DNA from: Heligmosomoides polygyrus polygyrus
Lineage: Eukaryota > Nematoda > Chromadorea > Rhabditida > Heligmosomidae
Direction: 5' to 3'
Assembly: GCA_947396885.1 (NCBI GenBank)
Contig: OX377205.1
Span: 20,075,407 to 20,139,406 of the forward strand
DNA: 64,000 nt
This document shows positions 55,538-62,519 of the stretch, piece by piece; position 1 is the stretch's first letter; every line of letters starts with the position of its first letter. Made by a program: the position numbers and the translations under genes. The notes beneath the pieces are model-generated. The model saw only the letters and a program-made list of their open reading frames with translations, had not been told where the DNA came from and made no database searches.

Positions 55538-56765
55538 ATCAAAACAAATAGCAGACCCACTTGGCGTGACGTTTGGATTTTTAAGTTAACCTGCAGTCAT
55601 AACACTTTCATTCATCTACAGTGTGCTATTTAGCTAGGAATGCGCCAAGAATCTCACCTAACTAATATATATGTAAAACACGAAAAATGAATATAATATA
55701 TGAATATAAAATATGTAACACCTTTCTATGCAAGGACCAACTCAACGTTAACCTTAAAACATTCTAAGGTCTCGCAGAATTCACAGTGCAGGCACTTCTT
55801 ACATGAGCGGGACCTTTTGTGAAAATTGCTTGGTTAAGTTCCAGGAATGACAAATAAACAAACAGGAGCTTTAGCGCATGCTAACCTATACTATAAAGGC
55901 CGTCGCGAAACCCGCAACCTGAGAAACTCTTCCACGTACTGTCGTGCAGAGAAAGATGTGATATATCTTCGGGGAGACACGAACACGGCGAACGGGGACA
56001 TAAATCGCGTCGAGGCACGGACACCCAAGGGAAGACTATTAAAGAGGTTAAATCGAGCTTGGGACATGGTGCTTATTCCTGTCCTTTCCTGAAAGACGCA
56101 TTGTTTTCGATCAGTCTCTTGTTCACAATCCAAATTGTTCCTATTTAGTTGTTTCTATTTTGCTATCTTTTTACTGTCACAGACCTTTTATGGAAGGAAC
56201 GTTGAGCACATAATGAGAGAATCGTTGCAATTCGAAACCAATTTAAAGGCTATTTATACATGGTGGGCTTACCTGACTAGAACAGAGAATAGTTGAAGTT
56301 GGCACACGTCCACATGCACAAGAAGTCCACTTGGTAGACGGATTCGCACATCGCTAAGCCTGCACCATCCGACACTACCAACTTCAAGTGGACATCGGAT
56401 CACTACCGACAACAGCCACGACAGGAACACGCCCAAATATCTGAAGAAAAACAGGGGTTTCACCAAGAACTGACGGAGTGAACACCCCTAAGGCACAGAT
56501 CATTCTGCAGTTAGTCGGAAATCTAGCACTACTTAATTCGTTGAGTTACGCTTCTCTGTATTCTTGAACGGCTGAATTTAACATACTGCTCCATCCTTAG
56601 GAGCTCTAACAATTGTCCATTGAAAAGGAAACACCCCTACACGTGTCCAACCAATAAACGTAAAGCAGTCATCATATTCAGGAGTTTCTTGACAGTATTG
56701 TTTACAATAAAGTAGATGATGGTCAAGACCCATATAAAGGCACACTTTTTGAACCAACCTAGCAT
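25967..56765 (-). CDS. Bridge-like lipid transfer protein BLTP2 (Hobbit / KIAA0100 / FMP27-SABRE family), 54 exons placed
   Basis: Members of this family form a long hydrophobic groove that moves lipids between the ER and other membranes at contact sites; Hobbit is needed for regulated secretion in flies. I recognised the gene by co-linear similarity, from memory, to human KIAA0100 along nearly its whole length. The placed exons add up to about 6,550 coding bases, or about 2,180 residues (human about 2,235). The N-terminal membrane anchor, beta-rich repeating-groove body, charged helical part (33.3-33.6 kb) and conserved C-terminal block are all present. Nearly every neighbouring exon pair joins in phase. 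Unplaced: an exon between 33,016 and 29,866 (about 15-20 residues), one between 28,932 and 26,942, and an uncertain join at 42,104/42,063. Four introns appear to start with GC instead of GT. Many introns hold transposons. Exons are listed in the six segment entries. Confidence 0.93.
27355..27795. repeat. Inverted-repeat element in a BLTP2 intron (about 440 bp)
   Basis: CACCCTTAGCTGAAAGTGGC with GTGGGTGGGCGAGC near 27,358-27,402 is mirrored by GCTCGTCCACCCACCTGAG and AGCCCACTTTCAGCTAAGG near 27,746-27,782. The interior has frames on both strands but none resembles the BLTP2 protein or another known family. Confidence 0.6.
28211..28531. repeat. Long palindrome in a BLTP2 intron (about 320 bp)
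   Basis: Arms of about 130 bp face each other around a 45-base loop near 28,348-28,392. The best part, GAAAGGGTTTGGAACCGAGC then ACGAAAGGTG, is repeated in reverse as CACCTTTCGTGCTCGG then TTCCAAATCCTTTC. Outer parts also pair (ACCGAACTGTAAAT against ATAAATCTGTTCC with gaps). No coding remnant seen. Confidence 0.8.
29219..29361. repeat. Palindrome of about 140 bp in a BLTP2 intron
   Basis: GCCTGTTCATACTTCGCGAC-type ends and a perfect core AAATGATACGTATCGATTTTTG / AAAAATCGATACGTATCATTT flank an 18-base loop. The ends resemble the pieces at 51,903 and 52,010, next to the mariner at 52,025, so these are probably one fold-back family. Confidence 0.75.
30318..30590 (-). repeat. tRNA-derived SINE-like repeat, family A
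   Basis: In reverse orientation the tail (GGACGGCGTTAATTAATCCC, TTACGCCACGCATTCTTCTT) and body (CAGTGGCCAGCCGATAGAC, TTATCCTTCCCAAACAATTC) match family A. The tRNA-like head near 30,560-30,590 is degraded. Confidence 0.7.
30627..30700 (+). repeat. SINE family A, 5' fragment cut by a mariner-type palindrome
   Basis: GGGTGCATGGTAGCGCAGAC is a family A head (A box TAGCGCAGACG), ending exactly where the palindromic element begins. The 3' part of a family A copy (ATCGGCTGGCCACGAATGG...) resumes just after the element at about 31,755 in the same orientation. I infer one copy that was interrupted, with some sequence lost. Confidence 0.6.
30701..31744. mobile_element. Palindromic mariner-type element (1,044 bp)
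   Basis: The left end TTAGGTTGTCCCATAAGTCC and the right end GACTTATGGGACAACCTAA are inverted, and TA dinucleotides flank both. Inversion symmetry continues almost to the centre: TGCATAGCGCTGC against GCAGCGCTATGCA, then TTGCGCACTTGTTCTCTCCG against CGGAGAGAACAAGTGCGCAA, then CAATAAATGCGACAC near the middle. Each arm is about 500 bp. The TTAGGTTGTCCC terminus is typical of mariner elements. No transposase motif survives. It lies in the BLTP2 intron where one exon remains unplaced. Confidence 0.8.
31755..31895 (+). repeat. SINE family A, 3' part
   Basis: ATCGGCTGGCCACGAATGGT, a CTACATTACATGGAAGAAG stretch, and GCGTGGGGCATCCCAGAAGG followed by the CAACGCCCTCCTTTATTCC end match the 3' half of family A. 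Probably the other side of the copy cut at 30,700. Confidence 0.6.
31895..32620. repeat. AT-rich dispersed repeat copy in a BLTP2 intron
   Basis: Contains the GCATGCACTCAAAAAGTTCG core, TTTTATTTGATTG, AAAAAATGGCGGTCGTACTG and AACAATGTGTTCAC, all shared with the copy at 5.3-6.1 kb. No gene. Confidence 0.6.
34097..34164. repeat. Perfect 28-bp inverted repeat
   Basis: ATATAGTCTAACCGTGCCGG and the next eight bases are perfectly mirrored after a 12-base loop. It sits inside a partial AT-rich repeat (33,955-34,230) in a BLTP2 intron. Arms without any mismatch suggest a recent event. Confidence 0.85.
34663..38767 (-). CDS. BLTP2 exons 32-42
   Basis: Exons: 38,767-38,615; 38,107-38,016; 37,955-37,811; 37,549-37,481; 37,421-37,266; 37,184-37,074; 36,012-35,836; 35,502-35,466; 35,400-35,309; 35,254-35,114; 34,878-34,663. 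Landmarks are [106 protein letters not shown] and [18 protein letters not shown]. Exon 39 is only 37 bases ([12 protein letters not shown]) but fits the human alignment and both phases. Intron 37 (36,013-37,073) holds two SINE family A copies in opposite orientation. Confidence 0.9.
36072..36345 (-). repeat. tRNA-derived SINE-like repeat, family A
   Basis: The reverse strand reads GCGCATATAGCGCAATCGG at the head and the family body to the GACGGCGTTACTCAATCCC tail. Together with 36,458-36,745 it forms a head-to-head pair in BLTP2 intron 37. Confidence 0.75.
36378..36450 (+). repeat. tRNA-like sequence between two inverted SINEs
   Basis: GTACGGTGTAGCGCTCTGCC (A box) and GTGGGTTCGAATCCCGTTTGG (B box) are well formed, and AGCAGAGGGCG fits a variable arm. 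I see no matching acceptor stem, and the family B end (TGGCGCAA) follows, so I call a SINE-like head rather than a working tRNA gene. Confidence 0.55.
36458..36745 (+). repeat. tRNA-derived SINE-like repeat, family A
   Basis: GGCGAGCGGAACGCAGTCAG, then GGTGCGAATTTTCCGCC, then the family body to GCAACGCCGTGCTTTCCCC. It faces the copy at 36,072. Confidence 0.75.
39199..42316 (-). CDS. BLTP2 exons 22-31, most conserved central block
   Basis: Exons: 42,316-42,242; 42,186-42,104; 42,063-41,956; 41,785-41,675; 41,602-41,439; 41,366-41,256; 40,924-40,752; 39,645-39,552; 39,451-39,344; 39,278-39,199. Landmarks are [96 protein letters not shown] and [15 protein letters not shown]. Several inter-motif distances equal those of human KIAA0100. 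The join between exons 23 and 24 is unresolved: the phase-consistent choice leaves an intron of only about 40 bases. Confidence 0.9.
42812..42870. repeat. 27-bp inverted repeat with one mismatch
   Basis: GTGTACTGGAACCAACTTTT followed by GCTCTCA is mirrored after a 5-base loop. It lies in a BLTP2 intron (43,863-42,317) otherwise without recognisable content. Confidence 0.85.
43583..43852 (-). repeat. tRNA-derived SINE-like repeat, family A, diverged
   Basis: On - the head GTAGTAGCGCGTGGTAGCG and body (CTTAAGGAGGCCAGCGG..., GCTTTCCCAGACGAGTCTGG) are recognisable but eroded. It ends 12 bases before BLTP2 exon 21. Confidence 0.6.
43864..47147 (-). CDS. BLTP2 exons 14-21
   Basis: Exons: 47,147-47,026; 46,991-46,904; 46,832-46,684; 46,091-45,972; 44,443-44,332; 44,248-44,162; 44,096-44,022; 43,965-43,864. 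Landmarks are [78 protein letters not shown] and [20 protein letters not shown]. Exon 15 is the least certain: its frame was chosen because it is the only one consistent in phase with both neighbours. Exon 17 ends TAG/GCAAGT, a consensus GC donor that joins exon 18 in phase. The intron between exons 17 and 18 contains the 460-bp palindrome at 45,426-45,886. Confidence 0.85.
44680..45240. repeat. Cluster of tRNA-like SINE family B pieces
   Basis: Three pieces: 44,690-44,780 on - (GGCGGAACTCAAACCCGCACC), 44,900-45,005 on + (CAGGTTCGAGTCCCGCCTGA, CGCTAGGGTTTGG) and 45,175-45,245 on + (TGGTTCAAATCCCACCTGAC, GCTAGAGTTTTC). They are repeat copies in the BLTP2 intron between exons 17 and 18. Confidence 0.6.
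45426..45886. repeat. 460-bp palindrome in a BLTP2 intron
   Basis: Arms of about 200 bp: AGGAAACTATCTCAAC at the left end mirrors GTTGAGATAGTTTCCT at the right. GCAAATATCTCGACC, GCGCAGAGTTAGGGACGACA and GGCGTTAGCCCTATGCCTGC are all mirrored. The loop is about 50 bases near 45,633-45,684. The outer arms are AT-rich and the inner part GC-rich. No transposase remnant. Confidence 0.85.
48040..48178 (+). repeat. SINE family A, 3' part
   Basis: ATCGGCCGACTACATCAAG, ATTCAAACAGCCCTCATAAG and GAAATGCGTGGCGCATCCAA match the 3' half of family A. The copy is directly followed by the GC-rich inverted-repeat element. Confidence 0.55.
48179..48603. mobile_element. GC-rich inverted-repeat element in a BLTP2 intron
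   Basis: CTAGTTTATACTTGAGTCGC with GCGGCGCGGCACC at the left is mirrored by GGTGCCGCGCCGC and CCCAACTATAAACTGGGG at the right. The interior is rich in GCNGCN-type runs that give long open frames on both strands (48,186-48,590 and 48,335-48,769), which I do not consider genes. It resembles the element at 18,973-19,291. Confidence 0.65.
48855..48925 (-). repeat. tRNA-like B-box segment next to BLTP2 exon 13
   Basis: On -, GCGTTCACTCGAGCCGAGG and GGTTCTATTCCCG look like part of a tRNA-derived repeat head. Too short to assign to family A or B. Confidence 0.35.
49019..51001 (-). CDS. BLTP2 exons 5-13
   Basis: Exons: 51,001-50,823; 50,739-50,570; 50,449-50,351; 50,277-50,152; 50,071-49,925; 49,796-49,695; 49,627-49,523; 49,457-49,360; 49,133-49,019. 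Landmarks are [60 protein letters not shown] and [14 protein letters not shown], which align with the beta-strand-rich N-terminal third of KIAA0100. All joins are in phase. For exon 6 I chose donor TCA/GTAGGT because it keeps frame with exon 7. Exon 9 ends AAG/GCAAGT, a consensus GC donor; the in-phase alternative with GT breaks the frame. These exons are close together (introns of about 50-100 bp), unlike the repeat-swollen introns on either side. Confidence 0.85.
51105..51370 (-). repeat. tRNA-derived SINE-like repeat, family A
   Basis: The reverse strand has the tail GACGGCGTCAGTCAATCCC, the body GGCCAGCCGATGAACAC, and the head region near 51,340-51,370. It lies in BLTP2 intron 4 between the mariner and exon 5. 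Confidence 0.65.
52025..53275 (-). mobile_element. Full-length mariner transposon with a decayed transposase gene (1,251 bp)
   Basis: Terminal inverted repeats AGGTTGGAAGAAAGTCTC and AGGTTGGAAAAAAGTCTT, with TA on both sides. On - the transposase reads [40 protein letters not shown] (DNA-binding part), TGDECWVLC (first catalytic Asp), [14 protein letters not shown] (second) and the [12 protein letters not shown] block (third), so the DDD triad of mariner is present. Frameshifts and stops break the frame (for example near 52,860 and 52,540). It resembles the bandit-type mariner reported from hookworm, but I cannot confirm identity. It is the parent type of the deleted copy at 6,965-7,859. It lies in BLTP2 intron 4, its edge 28 bases from exon 4. 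Confidence 0.9.
53304..56765 (-). CDS. BLTP2 exons 1-4: membrane anchor and start of the groove
   Basis: Exons: 56,765-56,660; 56,402-56,273; 53,646-53,502; 53,419-53,304. The ATG at 56,765 starts [20 protein letters not shown], a membrane anchor placed as in the human protein; the distance from start to the EVGS motif (45 residues) matches human (46). This join uses donor C/GTTTATT and acceptor GGTAG; an alternative acceptor TTTTCTTCAG at 56,441 would add 12 residues, so the exon 2 start is uncertain. Exon 2 continues [20 protein letters not shown], exon 3 [19 protein letters not shown], exon 4 [15 protein letters not shown]. Intron 2 (56,272-53,647) contains a CR1-like LINE fragment. Intron 4 contains a full-length mariner starting 29 bases after the exon. 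Confidence 0.85.
54460..55545 (+). mobile_element. CR1-like LINE fragment (C-terminal reverse transcriptase) with ATT tail
   Basis: On +, [20 protein letters not shown] then [18 protein letters not shown] then [20 protein letters not shown] and [17 protein letters not shown] correspond to the end of CR1/jockey-type reverse transcriptases (thumb and the conserved LDL-SL-RR block). Frames shift several times and a C run interrupts at 54,925. Directly after comes TAATAAATTATTATT and about 29 ATT units (55,448-55,535), a typical simple-repeat LINE tail. The endonuclease and palm are missing. Located in BLTP2 intron 2. Confidence 0.75.
55448..55535. repeat. ATT microsatellite, LINE tail
   Basis: About 29 uninterrupted ATT units. 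It follows the CR1-like fragment at the expected tail position. Confidence 0.9.
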
Positions 56766-59082
56766 TTTTGAGAAAATGTTCAAGAAACGCGTCGAAGAAG
56801 AGTCAGAAAAAGTGGCCAAGGATTAGCAGAGTTGTGACATGAAAGAGAGGACCCAAAAAACTCTAGGAGTCCCTCCCCACTAGAGTAGACACGGTTAATC
56901 TACACGTGTCCAGCCAGTAACAATTATGAACTAGTACTTTGAGCTACATATAAGCTCGGAATGTTGACCTCTAAGGCAGATAGCATACGCACCCCACATT
57001 ACTGAAAATTATGTTAAACGACAACGAAATTATGTTAACCTCAAAACATTGCTTTGGACGTTATGACCTAAGTAAATGATTTTTTTCTGAAAGAAAACCT
57101 GCTCTAGACTACAGTTGTAGGGTATAAGGTTGCCATGAAAATGTTTTTACCACAATTTGGCCTCCTTGTAGAAGAAATGATCGAGTAGGCCAGTGAAAAG
57201 CACGCATCATGATCAAGCAAGACAGTTGAGCAGCAGTGAAGGCTATTCTCCTCCTCTGAGTTTAACTTCGGCTAAAGAGACACCCATTAAGCAAACCACT
57301 CAAGCCTCACCATTGGAGCATTCGCCACGAAATTCTTCGTTCAAAAGTGGATTACCGAAGAACTCCACAGCCCCACAGTGATGATATGTTTTTTTCTTCA
57401 ACTTCTCTATCAAGGTAGCAGTGAAAATGTGGCAAGGCCCCTCCCCTTCAAGATACGACTGCGACTGTGATTGCCTAGACGAAGAACTCGTGAAAGTAAC
57501 GGTCTGTCGCGGCTAACGTTCTATTCTCCAAATCGCCAGCGGGGATGACGTTGTATTACCACATTAAGACAATATGAACCAATGGTGGTTCATAACTTTT
57601 CGCGCTATTTTTTGTACTGCTGCCCTCGGTTTTTCAAAGATGTTTTTTCTGTTCCCTAATCACCTGTGATAGTAGAATGTCGAACAGAGGTATTCAAGAA
57701 AAATTTCGTTGTCGTTGCATTGATTATATCGAATTATATGATATATCGAATTAAAATATTTTACTAAGAAGGATACCAATTCTACAATCAAACCAATTCA
57801 AGGCAGTCTTTTTCGCCCAAACATCCTCTGAGGAGCTTATTTTGAATGCTGATAATGAATCTGACACCCCTTCTCGAGATTTCGGACATTGCGGTAGGTT
57901 AAAGTAGGTACGGGTGAGTAAAGAGTTTTGGTCAACGATTTCGCCCAAGCTTCGTCTACGGGGGTTATTTGGGGTGCTGATCACGAATCTAACATCCGTT
58001 TTTAGTTGTCTACTTTACATCTGTCTGTTACGCAACAAAGTCTACAATCAGCTGACTTCAATGCAGCTCAATTTACGATCATCTTTTATTTACTAGAAAG
58101 TAAATCAAATCTATTCGAACAAATCTAATACGCAATACATATATAGCAATCAAATATAGCTTCAATAATATCTTTGAAACACTCTTCCCCATCCCGTACA
58201 CAACCCAATATTGGAACAGGTGGAGCTTGTGCACCATTATTCGGTTATAGCGCCTACCCTAATTTTTGAAGAATTCTGAGTGAGATGTGGTAATAACTGA
58301 CCGGAGCGATACCCATACGACAGCTGAAAACGCTATCAAATACAGGAACATGATTCATGTTGCCTCGAGCATGTGATGTTCTGTAAACGAACGATTCCAG
58401 CAAAGAATAATCCCACAACAACAGTCTATATTGAGAAGAGCAGCAAGTATTCGGTCCTAACCTGTCACACTTTATATGCTTTGAGATTCTGAGGTTTTAT
58501 TGATTGCAATTCACTCAAGAGAAATCAGGTAAAAAATATCGAACGAAATGACTACAACGCTTGCAGGCAGTCATATCATTGAAACAACAAATGAAGCAAC
58601 GAATACGCTGCCTCAAGACAAGTGCAAAAAGGGTAAGCGAAATCAACTCGTGAGCACAATGTGGTGATACAAAGCATGTACAGATATGTGGATGAGCGCA
58701 AGTTAGACAGAAACAAATCTCTGAGCGGCGATCACATAGGGAGAAAACAATGCACAGAGGAACTCGAAGGAAGGCGACGCTTTCGATACAAGAGCTGGAA
58801 AGCTCAGTTGGGGAAACCTTACATAAGATGGAGGCAATATCGAAGGCGGCACTGGATGAAGACCATCGAGAAAGTGGACTAGAACATTCGTAAGTACAAA
58901 AAGAAGGGCAACACGATGTGAGACAGGAACAGGAGAGCGCACAGAGGAAAATGAGGGGCAAGAAATGACTGTCCTAGGCGAACTATACAAAGGGTCGGTG
59001 GGCTAAACAAGTAGGTACAAATACACGCATCAATCTCAAACCGTTAAAGCACCGACGAAATTCATCGCTAGAAGTGCTCAGA
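56766..59082. other. Intergenic region between BLTP2 start and ZIP transporter end
   Basis: Both flanking genes are on -, so this holds the BLTP2 promoter and the ZIP 3' UTR. I see no TATA box close to the BLTP2 ATG. AATAAA on - near 58,497-58,502 could end the ZIP transcript. The overlapping frames at 58,515-58,990 on - have no recognisable domain. Confidence 0.4.
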
Positions 59083-62045
59083 TCAATCGTCTTCAGGGAA
59101 GAGAATCATGAAAGTGGCTATGAGAAAAACGCCGAGAAACAGGCAGCACAGCTTCGATATCCGACTACCAGGCTTTTTCAGCTCATGGGGAAGCACTTCG
59201 AAGGTTGTTATGTAGAGAAATGTTCCGCACGCGATTCCTGATCAGAAATTAAATTACAGCATACACAGCACACATGGAGGAAGGAAAAAAGCTTAGAATA
59301 CGTCCATATCAGCCTTGATACATGAATGTGTCAAAGCAATACGTTTCAATGCTTAAACGTAGTCCTTCACCCTGCAGTAAATTTGGATTATTCCAAGAAG
59401 CAAGAAAGTGATCAAATTCCAGCCCAATCAGATATCTCAATAGTTTAGACTTGCAAGTAAGACTCCTTTGACAGTTAGTTATTCTGGGCATGTATGTAAC
59501 GCCCGTTCCCATCTCGTCCACCGTCGTAGGCGGTGAACCCAACCTTACTACCCTCCTACGGTCAGCCACTCCTTTCCTAATTTTTGTTTCCCTCCAAGAA
59601 AACTAAAATATTAGGTTGGCAACTAATTTCGTGGACTCTCAAGAATCTTCAGCAAAAGTATTTATCGGCAAATAACTAATGACAATCTATCACAAAAATA
59701 AGATCCCTCGGAACACAAAAGTGCTTCTCATTTATCAGGTAGCTGGTCTATCCCACGGCCATAGAATTATTCTGCTTTTAAGGCCAAGAATCTTTGAAGG
59801 TGCATTTTGACCCGATCCACATTATTAAATCGTCTTCCAACGAAGAAGTACTGCATCGAGCTAAAAATGTGGTAGTCACTCGGCGCAAGGTCTGTGCTGT
59901 AAGGTGGATGAGTTTGACGCTCCCAGTCAAGGTCTTCTATTTTTTGAGGCGTTCGGTTCACTACGTTCCCTCCGTTTGGTGGTGTCAAGAAGGTACTAAC
60001 TTCTGGGAGCACATCAAGAACGGTTCCAGCATTAATGCTGTAATCTACTCTTCTCAACCTGTCCGCGTGCACGCTGAACTCCGCTGGAATGGTTCAGACA
60101 GATTTTCAGGAGCGGAGTTATCTATCAGCAAGATAACGCCAGATCACACGTCACGAATCGGGAGCTTCAAAAAATCGAAGACCTTAGCTGGGAGCGTCTA
60201 ACTCAGCCACCTTACAGCACAGGCTATGCGCCAAATGACTAGCACCTCTATAGCACGCTGCAGCACTTCTTGGCTGGAGGACGATTTATTAATGTGGACC
60301 ATGTCAAAATGCACCTCCAAGGATTTTTGGCTTCAAAAGCACAAGAATTTTACAGCTGTGGGATGGGCCAGGTAGCTGATAAATGGGAAGCAGTTCCGCA
60401 TTCCAACAGATCTTACTTTGGTTGAAAACTGTTATTTGTTATTTGTTTATGAACACTTTTGTTGAAGGCGCTTGAGAGTCCACGAAATTAGTTGTCAATC
60501 TAATACTCACTAGAGCCTCTCCAATACGGTAAGCAGAATTTGGTGTTCGAGGTAAATTTAATATAAATTTCTTTAAAATTTTTGATCTACTTGAACCAAT
60601 AAGTTAATAAAAACACTTTGTTATTTTACAAAATTTTCATTTATCAAGGAAAACAACAGTTTAAAGCTTAGCTGAAAGTGCAGGAAGGCAGCGAATTTTA
60701 GTGCTGAAAGAACAAATCGCATCACGCATTCGAATAGCTAGCATTTTCGGTTAATTTATAGAAAAAACATTTGATTGTGTGGATTTATTTGTCAGGGGTA
60801 CAAGAAAACCAATGGTAGAAAACACACATGTTAACCTTGCAGTTAGAGAAGGCAGCATTTATACTCTCAATCAAGCAAAAATCGCGATGAATTAGACGAC
60901 ACTATCTCATTTTTTAAAACACCAAGAAATTGCTGCCATCAAGCACTTTAAAAACAACTTTAAAAGATTTAAGTGGTCTGAATCTATGTATCAAATGAGG
61001 ATATAACTTAATCGGAGGTGGAGGTATAGTGATTTGCTTCTCCATTCCCTCACCTGAGTTCTATGAGAAATCAGTTTCTACGAGTTTCTACGAGAAATCA
61101 GCTGCTATTCCATGATGCGAGGACTTCCATTGAAATTCAGTACATATGGTTTTGTGGCAAGGGATGAACTAACAAATGGCGCCTTTATGGTTGCCCAACT
61201 AGGATAGATCCTCAAATTCTTTAAAGGAAAACTAGCACCATACAGCAGTACATTGGTTAAAAACACGCCACACTTCAAAGAGACGATCCGCCACTTCTCC
61301 AACACCCGAACCCACTCATACCATTAAGCAACCGATGGCTCCTAGCAAATTCAGAGTGAAGTTGGGAAAACAAAACACCATTTGGTCCCAAACTGCACTG
61401 AAAGTATAAAGAGAAGTAGACCTACAAACCCTGCAAAATGCTGGAAACCAAGGCAGCCGTTGTTCGATCTCCTCCAGAGAAGAGAGACATGATTTCCATT
61501 CCACCTAACCCGCCAATCAAAACCTAAAATAAGAGCTAAAAGAAAGTCACCAAAAGGTCAACAAAGAATCTTAAGAGTACCTGTATGCTAAATATACAGG
61601 CACAGAGTGCCACCCAAGGGGTGCGCATGCCACTCTGGACAAGGCGAACTCCGAGGCTGAACCCGATGATACACTTGTGCAAAATGAGCGCTGCGAAAAC
61701 CTAAATGAATAAATTACAGAAGCTTTCTGATCAGATTACTGAGGCTCATAGGAACCTGCGACTCACCTCAAGCAACTTCGAGGCGTCGGTTATCACCGCT
61801 AATGAAAGCCCCTCAAACAGTGCGTGAAGCGAAAGAGCGAGCACTAGAAGACAAGCGCCTAGCATCGCATTGTCTTCCTCTTCGAGATCCTCAGACATCG
61901 GTCGCGGCTGAATCTTTCAGCTGAAGGAGCTGTTTCGACAGCGGTGTGGTAAAACTGGTACCTGCACATGGGATGCTTCGGCTTCGTCGTGGAGGTGGAC
62001 GTGACTAGAACTGAGCCATCCACGTTCCTGCATCGCAAGCACAAC
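59083..62045 (-). CDS. ZIP (SLC39) metal-ion transporter, C-terminal part
   Basis: ZIP proteins bring zinc or related divalent metals into the cytosol across the plasma or an organelle membrane. Five exons join in phase: 62,045-61,962; 61,907-61,767; 61,700-61,581; 61,523-61,430; 59,237-59,083. They start in the end of TM3 (VVLAMQERGW) and run through a His-rich loop (SHVHLHDEAEASHV). TM4 has the metal-site motif LSLHALFEGLSLAV; TM5 has ALILHKCIIGFSLGV, with His and Lys conserved; the later block is GIACGTFLYITTFEVLPHEL; TM8 ends MILFPEDD. This resembles the ZIP1-3 subfamily. TM1-TM3 exons were not found upstream in the window, so the entry is partial at its 5' end. The last intron (61,429-59,238) carries a palindromic mariner derivative and AT-rich repeat. 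Confidence 0.9.
59611..60503. mobile_element. Palindromic mariner derivative, copy 2 (893 bp)
   Basis: Ends TTAGGTTGGCAACTAATTTC and (reversed) TTAGATTGACAACTAATTTC, with TA on both sides. The left arm reads on - as transposase C-terminus (HPPYSTDLAPSDYHIFSSM, FVGRRFNNVDRVKMHLQRF). The right arm, from about 60,220, repeats the same C-terminus on + (FLAGGRFINVDHVKMHLQGF). Size and internal break point match the copy at 13,788-14,679. It lies in the last intron of the ZIP gene. Confidence 0.87.
60510..61010. repeat. AT-rich dispersed repeat copy in the ZIP intron
   Basis: AACAAATCGCATCACGCATTC followed by TTCGGTTAATTTATA and the AAGAAATTGCTGCCATCAAG stretch match the AT-rich repeat at 5.5-5.9 kb, with clear divergence. 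Confidence 0.5.
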
Positions 62046-62434
62046 CTAGAAAGTAGCGGCTAGGTCGGACTTTCAGATTTAGGCAGTAGTGGATCTAGAT
62101 TTTCGTAGACACTACCACAGGTGGTCTAGAAAGTGAAGAGGTCCACCTTGATTTTTCTCCACAAAGTCCTAGGATTTCATCCGAAAATATGTGGGATCTA
62201 TCCTAGTCGGAGGAGGCACGTCTAGGAAGGCGAAACGACACATGTAAATAGTGTGCCCTCTTCTGCCTTGGAAATTGTGAAGAAATGTCTTCTCATAGGT
62301 CAGTTCCCGGTGTAGTCTTTGTAGATTAGTCTGTTTCAGATTTGATGCCGCGTTGTCAAAAGGAAGAGCGGAGTGCCCCCCCCCCCCCTCCCCACGAGGA
62401 TGGACCTGTGAAATAAAAAAGCTATGCTCGGATT

Positions 62435-62512
62435 GGGCGCGTGTAGCGCAGTCGGAGGAGGCGCGACTGTCGCGTGCACCCGATACCAGGTTCCTGGTTC
62501 GGATCAGGGATG
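62435..62512 (+). repeat. SINE family A, tRNA-like head only
   Basis: GGGCGCGTGTAGCGCAGTCG with a perfect A box, and GGTTCCTGGTTCGGAT as the B-box area, after which the copy stops and a purine-rich simple repeat begins. Confidence 0.75.
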
Positions 62513-62519
62513 GGCGGAA

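Noticed and set aside
58515..58990. Cysteine- and serine-rich frames on - (148 and 95 codons)
   Set aside because: Composition arises from a purine-rich opposite strand; two overlapping frames look equally open and neither resembles a known protein.
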